Assembly: GCF_003846175.1 (NCBI RefSeq)
Contig: NZ_ML123048.1
Location: 742,222-806,221, forward strand
Length of the DNA: 64,000 nt
Direction: 5' to 3'
From: Streptomyces sp. ADI95-17
Lineage (GTDB): Bacteria > Actinomycetota > Actinomycetes > Streptomycetales > Streptomycetaceae
Below are positions 1-8,408 of the stretch, in pieces. The notes under the pieces are model-generated. The model was not told the origin of the DNA and did no database searches. It saw nothing but the letters and a program-made list of their open reading frames with translations. The position numbers and the translations under genes are program-made. Positions within the stretch are counted from its first letter, which is position 1. Each line of letters starts with the position of its first letter.

Positions 1-282
1 GCCGTGGAGTACGGCGCGGGCCTGGTGGAGAACCCGCGCCGCACCGTCGTCGCGCTGATCACCGACTTCTACGAGGGCGGCGACCCGTACCGGCTGGTGC
101 GGGCGGTGCGGGGGCTGGTGGAGCAGGGCTCGACCGTGCTGGGGCTGGCCGCGCTCGACGAGGACGCCGACCCGGACTACGACCGGGTGACGGCCGGGAA
201 GCTCGCGGCGGCCGGGGCGCACATCGGGGCGATGACGCCCGGTCGGCTCGCCGAGTTCGTCGCCGAGAGGCTGGGCCGATGA
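1..282 (+). CDS. VWA-domain (CoxE-like) protein, C-terminal fragment
   Basis: The reading frame is open from the first base of the window, so the start lies upstream and only the last 94 residues are visible. They contain a hydrophobic strand followed by an acidic turn (VVALITDFYEGGD), then alternating helices and strands. This is what the C-terminal half of a von Willebrand A domain with a late metal-site Asp looks like. The stop overlaps the start of the SWIM gene (ATGA at 279-282), so the two are co-transcribed and probably translationally coupled. VWA genes next to SWIM zinc-finger genes are known in actinomycete clusters with MoxR-type AAA+ ATPases; any such partner would lie left of the window. 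The family call is moderate because the MIDAS motif is not visible. Confidence 0.6.
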   Translation, partial: AVEYGAGLVENPRRTVVALITDFYEGGDPYRLVRAVRGLVEQGSTVLGLAALDEDADPDYDRVTAGKLAAAGAHIGAMTPGRLAEFVAERLGR

Positions 283-2366
283 CCGAGCCGAGGACCTCCG
301 CGGGGACCGGCGCCGCCGTGCGCCCCGATCTGCTCGCCCTCACCCCGGACACGCTCGCGGCGCTCGCCAACCGGGGCCTGGTCAAGCGCGCCACGAAGGA
401 GTTGGACGCGGGGACGGTGCCCGTGCTCACGACCGATCCGGACACCACGGTGCGGGCCAGGTTCGACGACGGCACGACCTCGGCGCTGCCGCCCGGCACC
501 GGCCTGGACGAGGGCGACTGCAGCTGCGCCGCACCGGGCGTGTGCCGCCATCTCATCGCCCTGGTGCTGGCCCATCAGCGCAGCGCCGCGTCCGATCCGG
601 ACGGCGATCCCGCCGCGTTCACCGACTGGTCCCCGGGCAGCACCGACGACGACGCGCTCACCGACGCGGTCGGCGCCCGCCCGGTCGCCTCGGCGCGGCG
701 CACCCTCGACCGGGGCTATGCCGCTCTCGTGCACCGCCCGTCCCCGGATCACCCCGAGCCCCGGGTCGAGCTCCCCACGTGCACGGTGCGTTTCCCGGTG
801 CCCGGCGAGATCGCCCACGCGTTGACGGACGCGGCCGCCTCGCTGCGAGGTGAGGTGGTGGCGCTGGCGGTCTGGGCGTTCCGGGCCGCCGACGCCACGG
901 ACACCGACGAGCGTTCCGTACCCGTCCAGGTCGGCGGCCGGGCCGCCGCGCCGCCCACGGCGCTGCCCGTGCTCGACGCGGCCCTCGGGCTGGCCGGCGA
1001 ACTGCTGGCGGAGGGCGTGGCCCATGTCGGCCCGGTGCACGGCGGAGCCCTCGCCCGCGCCGGTGCCGCGCTGACCGCCCGGTCGATGCACTGGCCCGCG
1101 GGCGCGATCGCCGAGCTGGCCGACCAGCTCACCGCGTACGCCGACCGTACCGCCCAGTACCGCCCGGAGTCGGTCGCCGCCCTGCTCACCGAGGTGCACG
1201 CCCGGCGGCGGGCCGCCGGGCATCCCGGGGTGCTCGGCACCCGCGAGGCCGGGGACACCCCGCTGCGCCGGGTCCGGCTGGTCTCGCTCGGCTGCCGCGT
1301 CCACGGCACCGGGCAGTCCCTGACCTCCGAGGTGTACTTCGCCCACCCCGGCGCGGGCACGGTCCTCGTACTGCGCAAGGCCTGGACGGCCGCCGAGGGC
1401 AAGGAGCTGTCCGCCCACCGGCTGGCCACCCGTCGTGTCCTGGGCACCACACTGGCCTCGCTGGCCGGCGGAAGTCTGGTCAGCGAGAGCGTCCGGCGCA
1501 CCCCGAGCCATGCGCTGACGGTGGCCCGGGGCAGGCTCGGCACGACGACGATCACCCCGGTCGGCGCGGCCTGGACCGAACTGCCCGAACCCTTGCTGGT
1601 ACGGGATCTGACCGCACTGGCCGAAGGCTGGGCCAACAGGCCGCCGCGGCTGATCCGGCCCCGGGTCGAGGCGGAGGCGGTCCATGTCGTCGAACTGTCC
1701 GAGGTGGAGAGCGTCGGTTACGACCCCGCCGAGCAGCGCCTGGAAGCCGTGGTGCGGGATGCGGCGGGGGGCCGGGTGCTGGTGGCGTCGGAGTACCGGC
1801 CGGAGTGCCCCGGTGCGCTGGACGCCCTGGCCGATGCCCTGGAGGGCGGCGCCACGCACATCAGCGGTTCGCTGCACCGGTCCGGCGGCGGGGTGCGGAT
1901 CGATCCGCTCGGGGTGCTCACCCCGGCGGGGACGGTCGTGCCGGATCTCGCCGCCGGTGACGGTTCCACGGCCCTGGCCGCGGTGGTGCGGCGGTCGTCC
2001 GATCCGCTGACGGCCGCGCTGGAGGAGGCGATGTCCGCGATGTCGGCGGTGCCGCACAGCGGGCTGCGTCATCTCAACGTCCCCGCCCGTGCCCGGATCG
2101 ACGAAGCGGCGACCGCGCTGTCCCGCACCGGTCTGGCCCGTGCCGCGACGCTGCTGCGCGCCTTCACCGAGGCACTGGACGACGGGGCGCTGCCGGCCGG
2201 GGAAGCCCTCGCGGCCCGTTCCCGGGCGTGGCTGGACGCCCAGCTCCACCTCCTGGTCAGCAGCGAACTCCGCGCCTCCGCACCGGCGTCCGGGACCCCC
2301 GGAGCCCCTGGAGCCGCTGGAGCCGCTACGGACGGTTCAGATAAGCGAGTTGGGGATGGACCTTGA
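279..2366 (+). CDS. SWIM zinc-finger protein
   Basis: A 695-residue protein. A SWIM-type zinc site sits near the N-terminus: Cys81, Cys83, Cys89 and His91 (CxCx5CxH), just before a helix. SWIM domains bind nucleic acid or protein. The remaining 600 residues are alpha/beta with no motif I recognise. The ATG at 279 overlaps the TGA of the VWA gene, which fixes the start and places both in one operon. The last 25 residues are Gly/Ala/Pro-rich, arise partly from a 9-bp tandem repeat near 2300-2326, and run 41 bp into the 3' end of the convergent glycosidase gene; this tail is probably unstructured. By context it acts with the VWA protein and perhaps a MoxR ATPase outside the window; its substrate is unknown. 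Confidence 0.8.
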   Translation: MTEPRTSAGTGAAVRPDLLALTPDTLAALANRGLVKRATKELDAGTVPVLTTDPDTTVRARFDDGTTSALPPGTGLDEGDCSCAAPGVCRHLIALVLAHQRSAASDPDGDPAAFTDWSPGSTDDDALTDAVGARPVASARRTLDRGYAALVHRPSPDHPEPRVELPTCTVRFPVPGEIAHALTDAAASLRGEVVALAVWAFRAADATDTDERSVPVQVGGRAAAPPTALPVLDAALGLAGELLAEGVAHVGPVHGGALARAGAALTARSMHWPAGAIAELADQLTAYADRTAQYRPESVAALLTEVHARRRAAGHPGVLGTREAGDTPLRRVRLVSLGCRVHGTGQSLTSEVYFAHPGAGTVLVLRKAWTAAEGKELSAHRLATRRVLGTTLASLAGGSLVSESVRRTPSHALTVARGRLGTTTITPVGAAWTELPEPLLVRDLTALAEGWANRPPRLIRPRVEAEAVHVVELSEVESVGYDPAEQRLEAVVRDAAGGRVLVASEYRPECPGALDALADALEGGATHISGSLHRSGGGVRIDPLGVLTPAGTVVPDLAAGDGSTALAAVVRRSSDPLTAALEEAMSAMSAVPHSGLRHLNVPARARIDEAATALSRTGLARAATLLRAFTEALDDGALPAGEALAARSRAWLDAQLHLLVSSELRASAPASGTPGAPGAAGAATDGSDKRVGDGP

Positions 2367-3672
2367 TGTAGCCGTCGACGAGGCGTCCGGCCACGGTCAC
2401 CGAGTCGACCAGCGGGTGCAGTGCGAAGGCCTTCACGGCGGTGGCGCGGGATCCGCTCGCCGCCGCGTCCAGCACCGCGCGCTCGACCGCCTTGACCGCG
2501 GTGACCAGCCCGACGGCGTGGTACGGGAGCGGATCGACGGCGACGGGGTGGGCACCGTTGGCGTCGACCAGGCACGGCACCTCGATGACGGCGTCCGCGT
2601 CGAGCACCGGGAGCGTGGTGCGGTTGCGGACGTTGAGGATGAGCGAGGTCCGTTCGTTGCGGGCGACGGCCCGCATCAGGGCGAGCGCCACCTGCTCGTA
2701 GCCGCCGGACTCCAGATCGCTCTCGTCCCGCTCGCCGACCCCGGCGACCTCTCTGTTCTCCGACATGTAGGTGGCCTCGCGCTCCGCGCGGGTGCGGTCC
2801 CAGGCGGACAGGGCGGGGGTGGTGGGGTCCTTCATCCGGGCGTAGAAGCCCTCCTGCTGCTCCCGCAGGAAGGCGCCGCGGGTCTGTTCGGCGTCCTGGT
2901 AGGCGCGGACCGCTTCCCGGTTGAAGTAGTAGTAGTGCAGGTATTCGTTGGGGACGGCGCCCAGCGACCGCAGCCAGTCGGTACCGAAGAGCCTGCCCTC
3001 CTCGAAGGAGCCGAGGAGTTCCGGGTCGGCGAGCAGCCTGGGGAGTTCGTCCCGGCCGTCGACGTACAGTCCGCGGACCCAGCCCAGGTGGTTGAGCCCC
3101 ACGTAGTCGATCCGGGCGCGGTCGGGGTCGGCGCCGAGCACCCGGGCGATGCGGCGGCCGAGGCCCACCGGGGAGTCGCAGATGCCGATGACCCGGTCGC
3201 CCAGGTAGTGGGACATGGCCTCGGTGACCAGGCCGGCCGGGTTGGTGAAGTTGATGACCCAGGCCTCGGGGGCGAGCCGCACGATGCGCTGCGCGAGGTC
3301 GACGGCGACGGGCACGGTGCGCAGTCCGTACGCGATGCCGCCCGCGCCGACCGTCTCCTGGCCGAGCACGCCTTCGTCGAGGGCGACCCGTTCGTCGGCC
3401 GCCCGGCCTTCGAGACCGCCGACGCGGATCGCCGAGAAGACGAAGTCGGCGCCGCGCAGTGCTTCGTCGAGGTCGGTGGTGGCGGTGACGGCGGGCGCGT
3501 CCAGGACACCGGCGGCCTGTTCGCCGAGCACCCGGGCCACGGCGGTGAGCCGGTCGGCGTCGGTGTCGTAGAGGGTGACCGCGTCAACGCGGCCTTCGGC
3601 GTGATCGGCGAGCAGCGCCCCGTACACGAGTGGTACCCGGAATCCGCCGCCGCCCAGAATTGTCAGCTTCAC
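2326..3672 (-). CDS. Glycoside hydrolase family 4 (6-phospho-beta-glucosidase-like)
   Basis: A 448-residue protein with the usual family 4 length and layout. An NAD-binding Gly loop opens the protein (ILGGGGFRVP, residues 5-14). GQETVGAGG (about 104-112) matches the phospho-beta-glucosidase branch. Cys165 (GICDSP) and His195 (GLNHLGW) are the expected divalent-metal ligands. GH4 enzymes hydrolyse phosphorylated or free glycosides by an NAD+- and Mn2+-dependent oxidation-elimination route in the cytoplasm. The start is GTG at 3672 because the dinucleotide-binding fold begins immediately after it; open frame continues upstream but runs through a terminator-like hairpin. No PTS or ABC sugar gene is adjacent, so the substrate is not indicated. 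The 3' end overlaps the convergent SWIM gene by 41 bp. Confidence 0.85.
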   Translation of the reverse strand: MKLTILGGGGFRVPLVYGALLADHAEGRVDAVTLYDTDADRLTAVARVLGEQAAGVLDAPAVTATTDLDEALRGADFVFSAIRVGGLEGRAADERVALDEGVLGQETVGAGGIAYGLRTVPVAVDLAQRIVRLAPEAWVINFTNPAGLVTEAMSHYLGDRVIGICDSPVGLGRRIARVLGADPDRARIDYVGLNHLGWVRGLYVDGRDELPRLLADPELLGSFEEGRLFGTDWLRSLGAVPNEYLHYYYFNREAVRAYQDAEQTRGAFLREQQEGFYARMKDPTTPALSAWDRTRAEREATYMSENREVAGVGERDESDLESGGYEQVALALMRAVARNERTSLILNVRNRTTLPVLDADAVIEVPCLVDANGAHPVAVDPLPYHAVGLVTAVKAVERAVLDAAASGSRATAVKAFALHPLVDSVTVAGRLVDGYIKVHPQLAYLNRP

Positions 3673-3713
3673 GCTTGTGCATGGTACGGGGGCGGGCCCG
3701 GTCCGGGGCCCCG

Positions 3714-3773
3714 GCGGCGTCGGGCCCGGTGGCCGTGGACTCGAAAGTCCTCGGCCACCGGGCCGGACGCCGC
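3714..3773 (-). terminator. Very long hairpin terminator of the conservon operon
   Basis: Two 28-nt arms (3714-3741 and 3746-3773) pair at 26 of 28 positions around a CGAA loop (3742-3745). The hairpin lies between the stop of cvnE (3804) and the start of the GH4 gene (3672), both on the minus strand, so it most likely ends the conservon transcript. There is no U-run, as is common in Streptomyces. Confidence 0.8.
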
Positions 3774-3803
3774 TGCCGCGCTCACTCCCGGGGGCGTGTC
3801 GGG

Positions 3804-5354
3804 TCAGTTGCCGCTCCACCACCGGGAGACGGCCCGCCACAGCCTCGCCGGTGCGGATTCGCCGCGCTGCTGCGGGATCCCGCCGACGGCGGAAGGAGCG
3901 GCGGGGGTCCCGGATTCGTCGACGGCGGTGGCCGTGGCCGTCGTACTCATCGGGGCGGTGGCCGTGGCCCGGCCGGGTGTGGGCGCGGTGTGCCGGACGG
4001 TCGACTGCACCTCCCAGTCCTGGCGCGGCGTGTTGGGCCTGCCCATGGAAGGCGGTTCCTTGTCGTCCTGCGGCGGGCGGGCGGCGAAGTCGGCCGGCAG
4101 CTCCACCAGGTGCCGGCCCATGATGTTGCCGACCCAGCTCAGCTCGCTCTCCTCGACGGCGAGTTCGAGATCGGGCAGGCGCATCAGCAGGGCGTCGACG
4201 CCGACGTCCGCGATGGCCCGTCCGATGTCCTGCCCGGGGCATTCGTGGGGGCCGCCGCTGAACGCGAGGTGGGCGCGGTTGCCCGCCATGTCGTCGCCCA
4301 GATCGGGGCGGACCACCGGGTCGGTGTTGGCCGGCGCGATGCCGACGATCAGCGCGTCGCCGGCCTTGATCTGCTTGCCGCCGAGCTCGGTGTCGCCGAC
4401 CGCCCAGCGGCCGAAGACCGCGGTGAACGGCGGCTCGTCCCAGAGCGTCTGCTCGACCGCTTCGGGGACCGTCATGTGACCACCGCTGAGCCTGGCCCGG
4501 AAGCGCGGGTCGGTGAGCACCATCCGCAGGACGTTGGCGATCAGGTTGGCGGTCGCCTCGTAGGAGGCGATGAGGATCAGCCGGAGGTGCTCGCTGACCT
4601 CCTGGTCGTTCAGCCCTGCCGGGTGTTCGACGAGCCAGGTGGCGAAGTCCTCCGCGGGTTCGCGCCGGCGGCGCTGGACGAGCCGGGTCAGCGCGTCGAG
4701 CACATAGGCGTTGCTCGCCACGGCGGTCGCCGTGCCGCGGGTCATGTCGCGGGCGGCCTGGACCATCCGGTCGTTGTACTCCTCGGGCATGCCGAGGATC
4801 GCACACATCACCATCATCGGCAGCCGCTCGGCGAACTGGCTGACCAGGTCGACCCGGCCCTGCTGGCAGAAGTCGTTGACGAGCCGGTTGCTGTAGCGGT
4901 TGACGTGGCGGCGGACGCCGCGGGTGTCGATCCGGCCCATGCTGTCGGTGACCGCGCCGCGCAGCCGTTCATGGGTGGCCCCGTCGGCGAACGCGCAGAT
5001 CGGCTGCCAGGTGAAGATCGGGGCCAGCGGGTGGTCCGGGGCGACGCTGCCGTCCTGCAGGGCCCGCCACCGCCTGGAGTCGCGGGAGAACTGCGAGGGG
5101 GTACGGGTCATGTGCAGGTTCTCGCTGTGTCCGAGGACCAGCCAGGCGGGTACGTCCCCGTGCAGCAACACGGGGGCCACGGTGCCGTGTTCGGCTCGCA
5201 GCTTGTCGTAGAGCCCGTGGGGGTCCCGCTCGGCCTCCGGGCCGTAGAACCGGCGCAGTCCGCCGGGGCCGACGCCGAGGCCGTGGGCCGGGCATTCGGG
5301 GGGCGGAACCGGCCCGGGGGCCGCTCCGGGCTCGTAGTGGAATGGGGTTGTCAC
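3804..5354 (-). CDS. cvnE: CvnE: conservon cytochrome P450, CYP157-like, no EXXR
   Basis: A 516-residue P450, last gene of a five-gene conservon and 67 bp after cvnD. The heme-binding loop is intact (FSGGPHECPG, Cys372 as thiolate ligand). The K-helix motif, normally EXXR, reads EQTLW at 301-305: aligned with EETLR in another P450 of this window, Glu becomes Gln and Arg becomes Trp. The I-helix groove reads IASYEAT (262-268) instead of AGx(D/E)TT. Loss of EXXR is the known hallmark of the CYP157 family, found in Streptomyces conservons. About 110 extra residues after the P450 fold are rich in Ala, Thr and Pro and end in a basic/aromatic tail. The reaction is unknown; by family and context it belongs to the membrane-associated Cvn complex rather than ordinary catabolism. 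Confidence 0.85.
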   Translation of the reverse strand: MTTPFHYEPGAAPGPVPPPECPAHGLGVGPGGLRRFYGPEAERDPHGLYDKLRAEHGTVAPVLLHGDVPAWLVLGHSENLHMTRTPSQFSRDSRRWRALQDGSVAPDHPLAPIFTWQPICAFADGATHERLRGAVTDSMGRIDTRGVRRHVNRYSNRLVNDFCQQGRVDLVSQFAERLPMMVMCAILGMPEEYNDRMVQAARDMTRGTATAVASNAYVLDALTRLVQRRRREPAEDFATWLVEHPAGLNDQEVSEHLRLILIASYEATANLIANVLRMVLTDPRFRARLSGGHMTVPEAVEQTLWDEPPFTAVFGRWAVGDTELGGKQIKAGDALIVGIAPANTDPVVRPDLGDDMAGNRAHLAFSGGPHECPGQDIGRAIADVGVDALLMRLPDLELAVEESELSWVGNIMGRHLVELPADFAARPPQDDKEPPSMGRPNTPRQDWEVQSTVRHTAPTPGRATATAPMSTTATATAVDESGTPAAPSAVGGIPQQRGESAPARLWRAVSRWWSGN

Positions 5355-5421
5355 GATCGCTCCAGGGATCAGGCCAAGTACCGGACGGATGGGGATGCGC
5401 GAGGGGGGGTTGGTACTGCGG

Positions 5422-6036
5422 TCAGGCGAGCGGGAGGGCCAGACTGTGCAGATAGCGCATCAGGGTCATCAGCACGTCGCGGCTGGAGCCGCGCAGTCGG
5501 GCGTCGCAGTCGATCATCGGGACCTCGTCGGGGAGGTCCAGTGCGGTCCGCAGCGCCTCGACGGGGTGCTTCGGGGCGCCGGGGAAGGTGTTGACGGCGA
5601 CGACGAACGGCACGCCGCGCTCCTCCAGTCGCCCGATGACGTCGAAGCTGACTTCGAGGCGGCGGGTGTCGACGAGGACCACCGCGCCGAGGGCACCTTC
5701 GAACAGGCCGTTCCACAGGAACCAGAACCGTTCCTGGCCCGGGGTGCCGAAGAGATAGAGGATCAGCTCCTCACTGATGGAGATCCGGCCGAAGTCCATG
5801 GCGACGGTGGTGGCGGTCTTGCTCTCCACCCCGAAGTTGTCGTCCACGCCGACGCCGGCCTGGGTCATGGTCTCTTCGGTGGTCAGCGGCCGGATCTCGC
5901 TGACGGAACCGACCATGGTCGTCTTGCCGACCCCGAACCCGCCGACGATCACGACCTTCACCGCGGCTGTCGCCGTCGTGGGAAGGACGTCCTCGCGCCG
6001 GGGGCCGGTGATCGTGTCAGAGCTTCTGAAGTCCAT
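5422..6036 (-). CDS. cvnD: CvnD: Ras/MglA-like small GTPase of the conservon
   Basis: A 204-residue GTP-binding protein. The P-loop GGFGVGKTT is at 32-40, the switch II motif GTPGQERF follows the second core strand, and VNTF stands where NKxD is expected, so guanine recognition is atypical, as in other CvnD proteins. CvnD is the switch of the conservon; by analogy with MglA/MglB and Rag/Roadblock systems, CvnB is expected to control its nucleotide state. The ATG at 6036 lies 20 bp inside the end of cvnC, so translation is coupled. The first 24 residues are polar and extra to the fold. Confidence 0.93.
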   Translation of the reverse strand: MDFRSSDTITGPRREDVLPTTATAAVKVVIVGGFGVGKTTMVGSVSEIRPLTTEETMTQAGVGVDDNFGVESKTATTVAMDFGRISISEELILYLFGTPGQERFWFLWNGLFEGALGAVVLVDTRRLEVSFDVIGRLEERGVPFVVAVNTFPGAPKHPVEALRTALDLPDEVPMIDCDARLRGSSRDVLMTLMRYLHSLALPLA

Positions 6037-6388
6037 GCATCACCGCTTCGAGAAGGGACCTGTCCGGGAGAGTGGCGCGGACGATGGGTGCGCGCGATTC
6101 GATGAGTCCGGCAGCGAGGAGTTCGGTGAGGAGCGAGGTCACCACGCTGAAGGGCAGACCGAGGTATGCCGAGATCTCGGCGACGGATAACGGTGCCTGG
6201 CAGAGCCGCAGGATCACGGCCTGCTCGGGCTGGACCGTCGGCGTCGGCTGTGCCTGCGCGACGATCATCGTGACCAGGTCGAGCTGCGCCCGCTCGCTGC
6301 CGTCGGGATCGCCGGTGATCACGTACAGCCGTTCCGGATCGCTCGGAGCCGGATCGGCTTTTCGGCGTTCTCGTCGGGGAGAGTTCAT
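6017..6388 (-). CDS. cvnC: CvnC: DUF742 protein, contains a TTA codon
   Basis: A 123-residue DUF742 protein: a basic, Pro-rich N-terminus (about 20 residues), then a winged-helix-like segment (LSVAEISAYLGLPFSVVTSL) seen in all CvnC proteins. It sits between cvnB and cvnD and overlaps both (ATGA with cvnB at 6385-6388, 20 bp with cvnD). Leu67 is encoded by TTA (positions 6190-6188 on the minus strand, in frame). I found no other in-frame TTA by eye in the genes called here. In Streptomyces TTA is read by the developmentally controlled bldA tRNA, so this codon could make CvnC, and by coupling CvnD and CvnE, depend on bldA. Confidence 0.93.
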   Translation of the reverse strand: MNSPRRERRKADPAPSDPERLYVITGDPDGSERAQLDLVTMIVAQAQPTPTVQPEQAVILRLCQAPLSVAEISAYLGLPFSVVTSLLTELLAAGLIESRAPIVRATLPDRSLLEAVMHGLQKL

Positions 6389-6792
6389 CCGGCCTGCCCG
6401 TCGTGGCGCGGCGGGCTCGTCAGATGGGCACCGATCCTGACGACCATGTCACGCATCCGCGAGCCGACGAGCCCCGCGTCGACCGTCTCGCCGGCGAGCA
6501 CCGCGAGGTACGCGCCCGTTCCGGCGGCCATCAGGTAGAAGAAGCCGCCGGTGACCTCGATGACGACCAGCCGCATGAGCCCGTCGCTGTAGGGGATCTC
6601 GGAGGCGACGGCGGCGGCCAGGCTCTGCAGTCCGGCACAGGCCGCCGCGAGGCGGTCGGCGACATCGGGGTCGCCGCCGTGCCGGGCGATGCGCAGACCG
6701 TCGGCGGAGAGCACCACGATCTGGTGGATGTCCGGTACGTCGTCGGCCAGTTCCTTGAGCATCCAGTCCATGTTTCCCCGCTGCTGGATCAC
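6385..6792 (-). CDS. cvnB: CvnB: roadblock/LC7 protein
   Basis: A 135-residue roadblock/LC7-domain protein, the usual CvnB size. The core has alternating strands and helices (IVVLSADGLRIA, then AACAGLQSLAAAV, then GTGAYLAVLAGE). Roadblock proteins regulate small GTPases, here CvnD. The start is placed at GTG 6792: it overlaps the cvnA stop as GTGA (6789-6792) and has a purine-rich ribosome site (GGGAGA) just upstream. A start seven codons earlier is also open but has no comparable site. The stop overlaps the cvnC start. Confidence 0.92.
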   Translation of the reverse strand: MIQQRGNMDWMLKELADDVPDIHQIVVLSADGLRIARHGGDPDVADRLAAACAGLQSLAAAVASEIPYSDGLMRLVVIEVTGGFFYLMAAGTGAYLAVLAGETVDAGLVGSRMRDMVVRIGAHLTSPPRHDGQAG

Positions 6793-8408
6793 TTCAGGTC
6801 TCCCTTGTCCCACGCATCGTCAGAGTCTTCGTCGGTCTTCGGGTCCTGCGGCACGCCGTTGACCGCGTTGGTGAAGGCCTCCAGCCAGAGCCCCGGGGGC
6901 TGCTCCTTGCCGCCGCCGTCACCGCCGGGCCCGTGTCCGTGGCCATTGGTGTGGCCGTTGTGCCGGCCTGCGGAGGGATCGGCGGGCTGGGCGGGGAGGT
7001 TGTGCGAGCCGAGTGGTGCCCGGCCGCGGCTTCGGCGTTGCGGAAGTCCGCCCGCGGTCCATTCGGTCACCACGGGGACGTCGTCCTCCATGGCGGCGGG
7101 GGGCAGGACCGGCCGGGTGGCGGGTGCGACCGGGCCGGTGGCGGGTCGCTGGGCCACGGGGGTACGGGGCTTGCGGCGGGCCGGCACGACGTGCTTCATG
7201 GCCTCCTGGTCGATGTCGCTGGTGGGCCTCGACGTGGCGCCGATGCCGTGGGCGATGCCGGGAGCGGGTCCGGTGGTGATCATGGCGCGGGGCACGATGA
7301 GCACGGCGCGGACGCCGCCGTACGCGGACTGTCGCAGGGAGACCTGGAGGTCGTACATCCGCGAGAGCCGGCCGACGACGGCCATGCCGAGTCGCGGGGA
7401 CTCGCCGAGGTCGTTCATGTTGGAGCCGGCCTGTGCCCTGGCGAGCATGTTCTCGGCCCGCGAACGGGCCTCCTCGCTGAGCGAGACGCCGCCGTCCTCG
7501 ATCTCGATGGCGATGCCGGTCTGTACCTCGACGGCGGTGACGTGCACCCGGGTCTGCGGGGGCGAGTAACGGGTGGCGTTGTCGAGGAGTTCGGCGCAGG
7601 CGTGGATGAGCGGCTCGACGGCGGTGCCGATGATGGCGACCTTGGCGATCGAGTGCAGGTCGACCCGGGGGTACTCCAGGATCCGCGACATGGCGCCGCG
7701 CAGCACGCTGAACAGCGGTACGGGCTTGGGCCACTGGCGGCTGGGCCGGGCACCGCCGAGCACCGCGATGGAGTCGGCGAGCCGGCCGATCAGTGCGGTG
7801 CCGTGGTCGATGCGGAGCAGGTCGTCGAAGACGTCGGGGTTGCGCCCGTGGTGCTCCTCCATCTCGCGCAGTTCACTCGCCTGGCGGTGGACGATCGCCT
7901 GGACGCGCCGGGCGACGTTGACGAAGGCGCGCTGCGCGGAGTCACGCATCGCCTCTTCGTTGTCGATGATGTGCAGCACCGTGTAGACGAGGGTGCGCTG
8001 GGCGTCGGGCAGGTCGCGGTACATCTCGTCCGCGTCGACGACGTCACGGAGCACCTCTTCGGGCGAATTGCCCACGCGCAGCCGGTGGATGGCGGCCGGC
8101 AGCAGTTCCTTGCTGATCCGCACGGTCTCGTCGTCGTGGGTGGCGATGCGCCGTTCCAGGTCGGCGAAGCGGCGTTCGTACACCGCGCGCTGGGCACGCA
8201 GGTCGCGCGCCCGGCGGGTGAGTTGGACACTCAGGGCGGCGACCACGACGGTGGCGACGGCACCGCACCAGACGACTGGTATCCGCGCGGCCGTGGAGAC
8301 CAGTGCCGCCGCGGCGGCGGTGGCGCCGCCCATCAGGAGCACGGGCAGGAACACGGCGCGAACGACGGAGGATTCTCGGTCGATCGGCGGTGATTCAACA
8401 CGAACCAT
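6789..8408 (-). CDS. cvnA: CvnA: nitrate/nitrite-sensor-like histidine kinase of the conservon
   Basis: A 539-residue membrane protein. Two transmembrane helices (about 15-39 and 44-62) are joined by a very short loop, so there is almost no extracellular sensor. Next come a long helical region and a GHKL ATPase domain with a good N-box (CAELLDNATRYSPP). A clear phospho-acceptor H-box is not visible, which is typical of CvnA. The last 170 residues are low-complexity, rich in Pro, Gly and His. CvnA is thought to scaffold the conservon complex at the membrane. It is the first gene of the operon, and its promoter must lie in the 354-bp gap to the divergent iclR-type gene. Confidence 0.93.
   Translation of the reverse strand: MVRVESPPIDRESSVVRAVFLPVLLMGGATAAAAALVSTAARIPVVWCGAVATVVVAALSVQLTRRARDLRAQRAVYERRFADLERRIATHDDETVRISKELLPAAIHRLRVGNSPEEVLRDVVDADEMYRDLPDAQRTLVYTVLHIIDNEEAMRDSAQRAFVNVARRVQAIVHRQASELREMEEHHGRNPDVFDDLLRIDHGTALIGRLADSIAVLGGARPSRQWPKPVPLFSVLRGAMSRILEYPRVDLHSIAKVAIIGTAVEPLIHACAELLDNATRYSPPQTRVHVTAVEVQTGIAIEIEDGGVSLSEEARSRAENMLARAQAGSNMNDLGESPRLGMAVVGRLSRMYDLQVSLRQSAYGGVRAVLIVPRAMITTGPAPGIAHGIGATSRPTSDIDQEAMKHVVPARRKPRTPVAQRPATGPVAPATRPVLPPAAMEDDVPVVTEWTAGGLPQRRSRGRAPLGSHNLPAQPADPSAGRHNGHTNGHGHGPGGDGGGKEQPPGLWLEAFTNAVNGVPQDPKTDEDSDDAWDKGDLK

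Noticed and set aside
177..2249. 690-codon open frame antisense to the SWIM gene
   Set aside because: Gly/Arg/Gln-rich shadow of the real gene; no motif.
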